A stretch of 13,217 nt of DNA, from NCBI GenBank assembly GCA_902797455.1, contig CADBTE010000040.1, positions 1-13,217 on the forward strand, read 5' to 3'. Under the pieces are notes generated by a model, which was not told the origin of the DNA, did not search any database, and saw only the letters and a program-made list of their open reading frames with translations. This document shows positions 12,720 to 13,217 of this stretch, one piece after another (the first letter of the stretch is position 1; each line of letters starts with the position of its first letter). The DNA comes from an uncultured Planctomycetota bacterium (lineage in GTDB: Bacteria > Planctomycetota > Planctomycetia > Pirellulales > Thermoguttaceae). Made by a program: the position numbers and the translations under genes.

Positions 12720-13217
12720 TTAGGGCCATGAGATAAAGATATTGTTTTTTTCCGTGACGGGCTCCACGGCCAGATCCCGGTTCTGCGATGTTACCATACG
12801 GAATACATTTTTGACCGGATCGTACCTTCCCGGGTCATATTCTCCCGGGACATACTCATAGATACTGATACCGCTCCATACTCTGGCGTACATCGCGAAT
12901 CGCGGGTCATCATCCAGATAGAGCCCATCGATGTGGAAACTGACGATAAAGGTGGCACCAAAGACGGAATAATTTACCAAAGGCATAAAATGGGTGCCCC
13001 AAACGGGGAGCGTTCTATCCAAAGGGAGAATGTGTCGGGGCCGGTATCTTTCTTTGATGGTTTCGTTCAGATAGTTAAGGGTACGAAGATCGATAACGGT
13101 AGCGCTCGCCCTGGTGGGGGCAAAATGAAAACTATGATCTGGTGACGGCTCATGAATCTCCACCGCGCCGCCGACGCCGACCAATGGGCCGTAATAGAAG
13201 AGTGTGTACTGCTGAGG
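12720..13217 (-). CDS. Partial paralog of the downstream propeller-like protein; N-terminus beyond window edge
   Basis: The frame is open to the last base of the window (11 codons before a TTG at 13184, with no stop), so this is the C-terminal 165 residues of a longer protein, not a short gene. Its end aligns with the end of the neighbouring 558-residue protein: FHIDGLYLDDD matches YYYDGVYLDGK, RVWSGISIYE matches RAWSGVDIYE, and KNVFRMVTSQNRDL matches KKVFRMTTSHHRDL. This copy has an insert EYDPGRYDP and a different tail (NNIFISWP in place of SEEED). The pair arose by tandem duplication. Function is unknown; probably extracytoplasmic like its partner. Confidence 0.75.
   Translation of the reverse strand, partial: PQQYTLFYYGPLVGVGGAVEIHEPSPDHSFHFAPTRASATVIDLRTLNYLNETIKERYRPRHILPLDRTLPVWGTHFMPLVNYSVFGATFIVSFHIDGLYLDDDPRFAMYARVWSGISIYEYVPGEYDPGRYDPVKNVFRMVTSQNRDLAVEPVTEKNNIFISWP

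Overview
The window looks like chromosome from a planctomycete (phylum Planctomycetota, probably the Pirellulales/Thermoguttaceae side). The evidence is a secreted, cysteine-bearing protein built of 'YTV'-type Val/Thr/Glu repeats, a lipoprotein ending in the DUF1559-type module (LLSWRVALLP...LYNQFKLDEPWDS), an FHA protein with an Ala-rich acidic tail, and a small protein that I associate with planctomycetes from memory only. Coding regions are GC-rich; the long intergenic region at 3430-4476 is strikingly AT-rich at its right end. No rRNA, tRNA, CRISPR array, insertion sequence or phage gene was seen.

Layout. (1) 1-2174, minus strand: a nickel-pincer LarA-family racemase/epimerase (885-2174) overlaps by ATGA the start of uronate isomerase (1-888, running off the left edge). 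This looks like a sugar-acid catabolic operon. (2) 2301-3429, minus: a 92-residue protein of unknown function and an FHA-domain protein, each followed by its own Rho-independent terminator. (3) 3430-4476: about 1 kb with no convincing gene but much structure: stem-loops, a 29-bp tandem repeat, and a 58-bp promoter module present twice 92 bp apart, each copy with a near-consensus sigma-70 promoter (yTGACA-N17-TATTAT), with a terminator-like hairpin between them. (4) 4477-6465, plus: the 662-residue secreted YTV-type surface protein driven by those promoters, ending at a strong terminator. (5) 6628-10921, plus: a likely operon of a ketoacyl-synthase fold protein whose Cys-His-His active site appears to be lost, RsmG (16S rRNA m7G methyltransferase) with a long basic tail, and a DUF1559-type lipoprotein. 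Its predicted promoter places transcription start at or next to the first ATG, so the mRNA may be leaderless. (6) 10957-10988: a hairpin terminator serving two convergent operons. (7) 11020-13217, minus: two tandem paralogous membrane-anchored, probably beta-propeller proteins of unknown function; the upstream one is cut by the right edge.

The strongest points for follow-up are the substituted ketoacyl synthase and its apparently leaderless promoter, the LarA/uronate isomerase pairing (a possible unassigned sugar-acid epimerase), and the duplicated promoter/attenuator array ahead of the YTV protein. I do not see a clear new defence or mobile system here.
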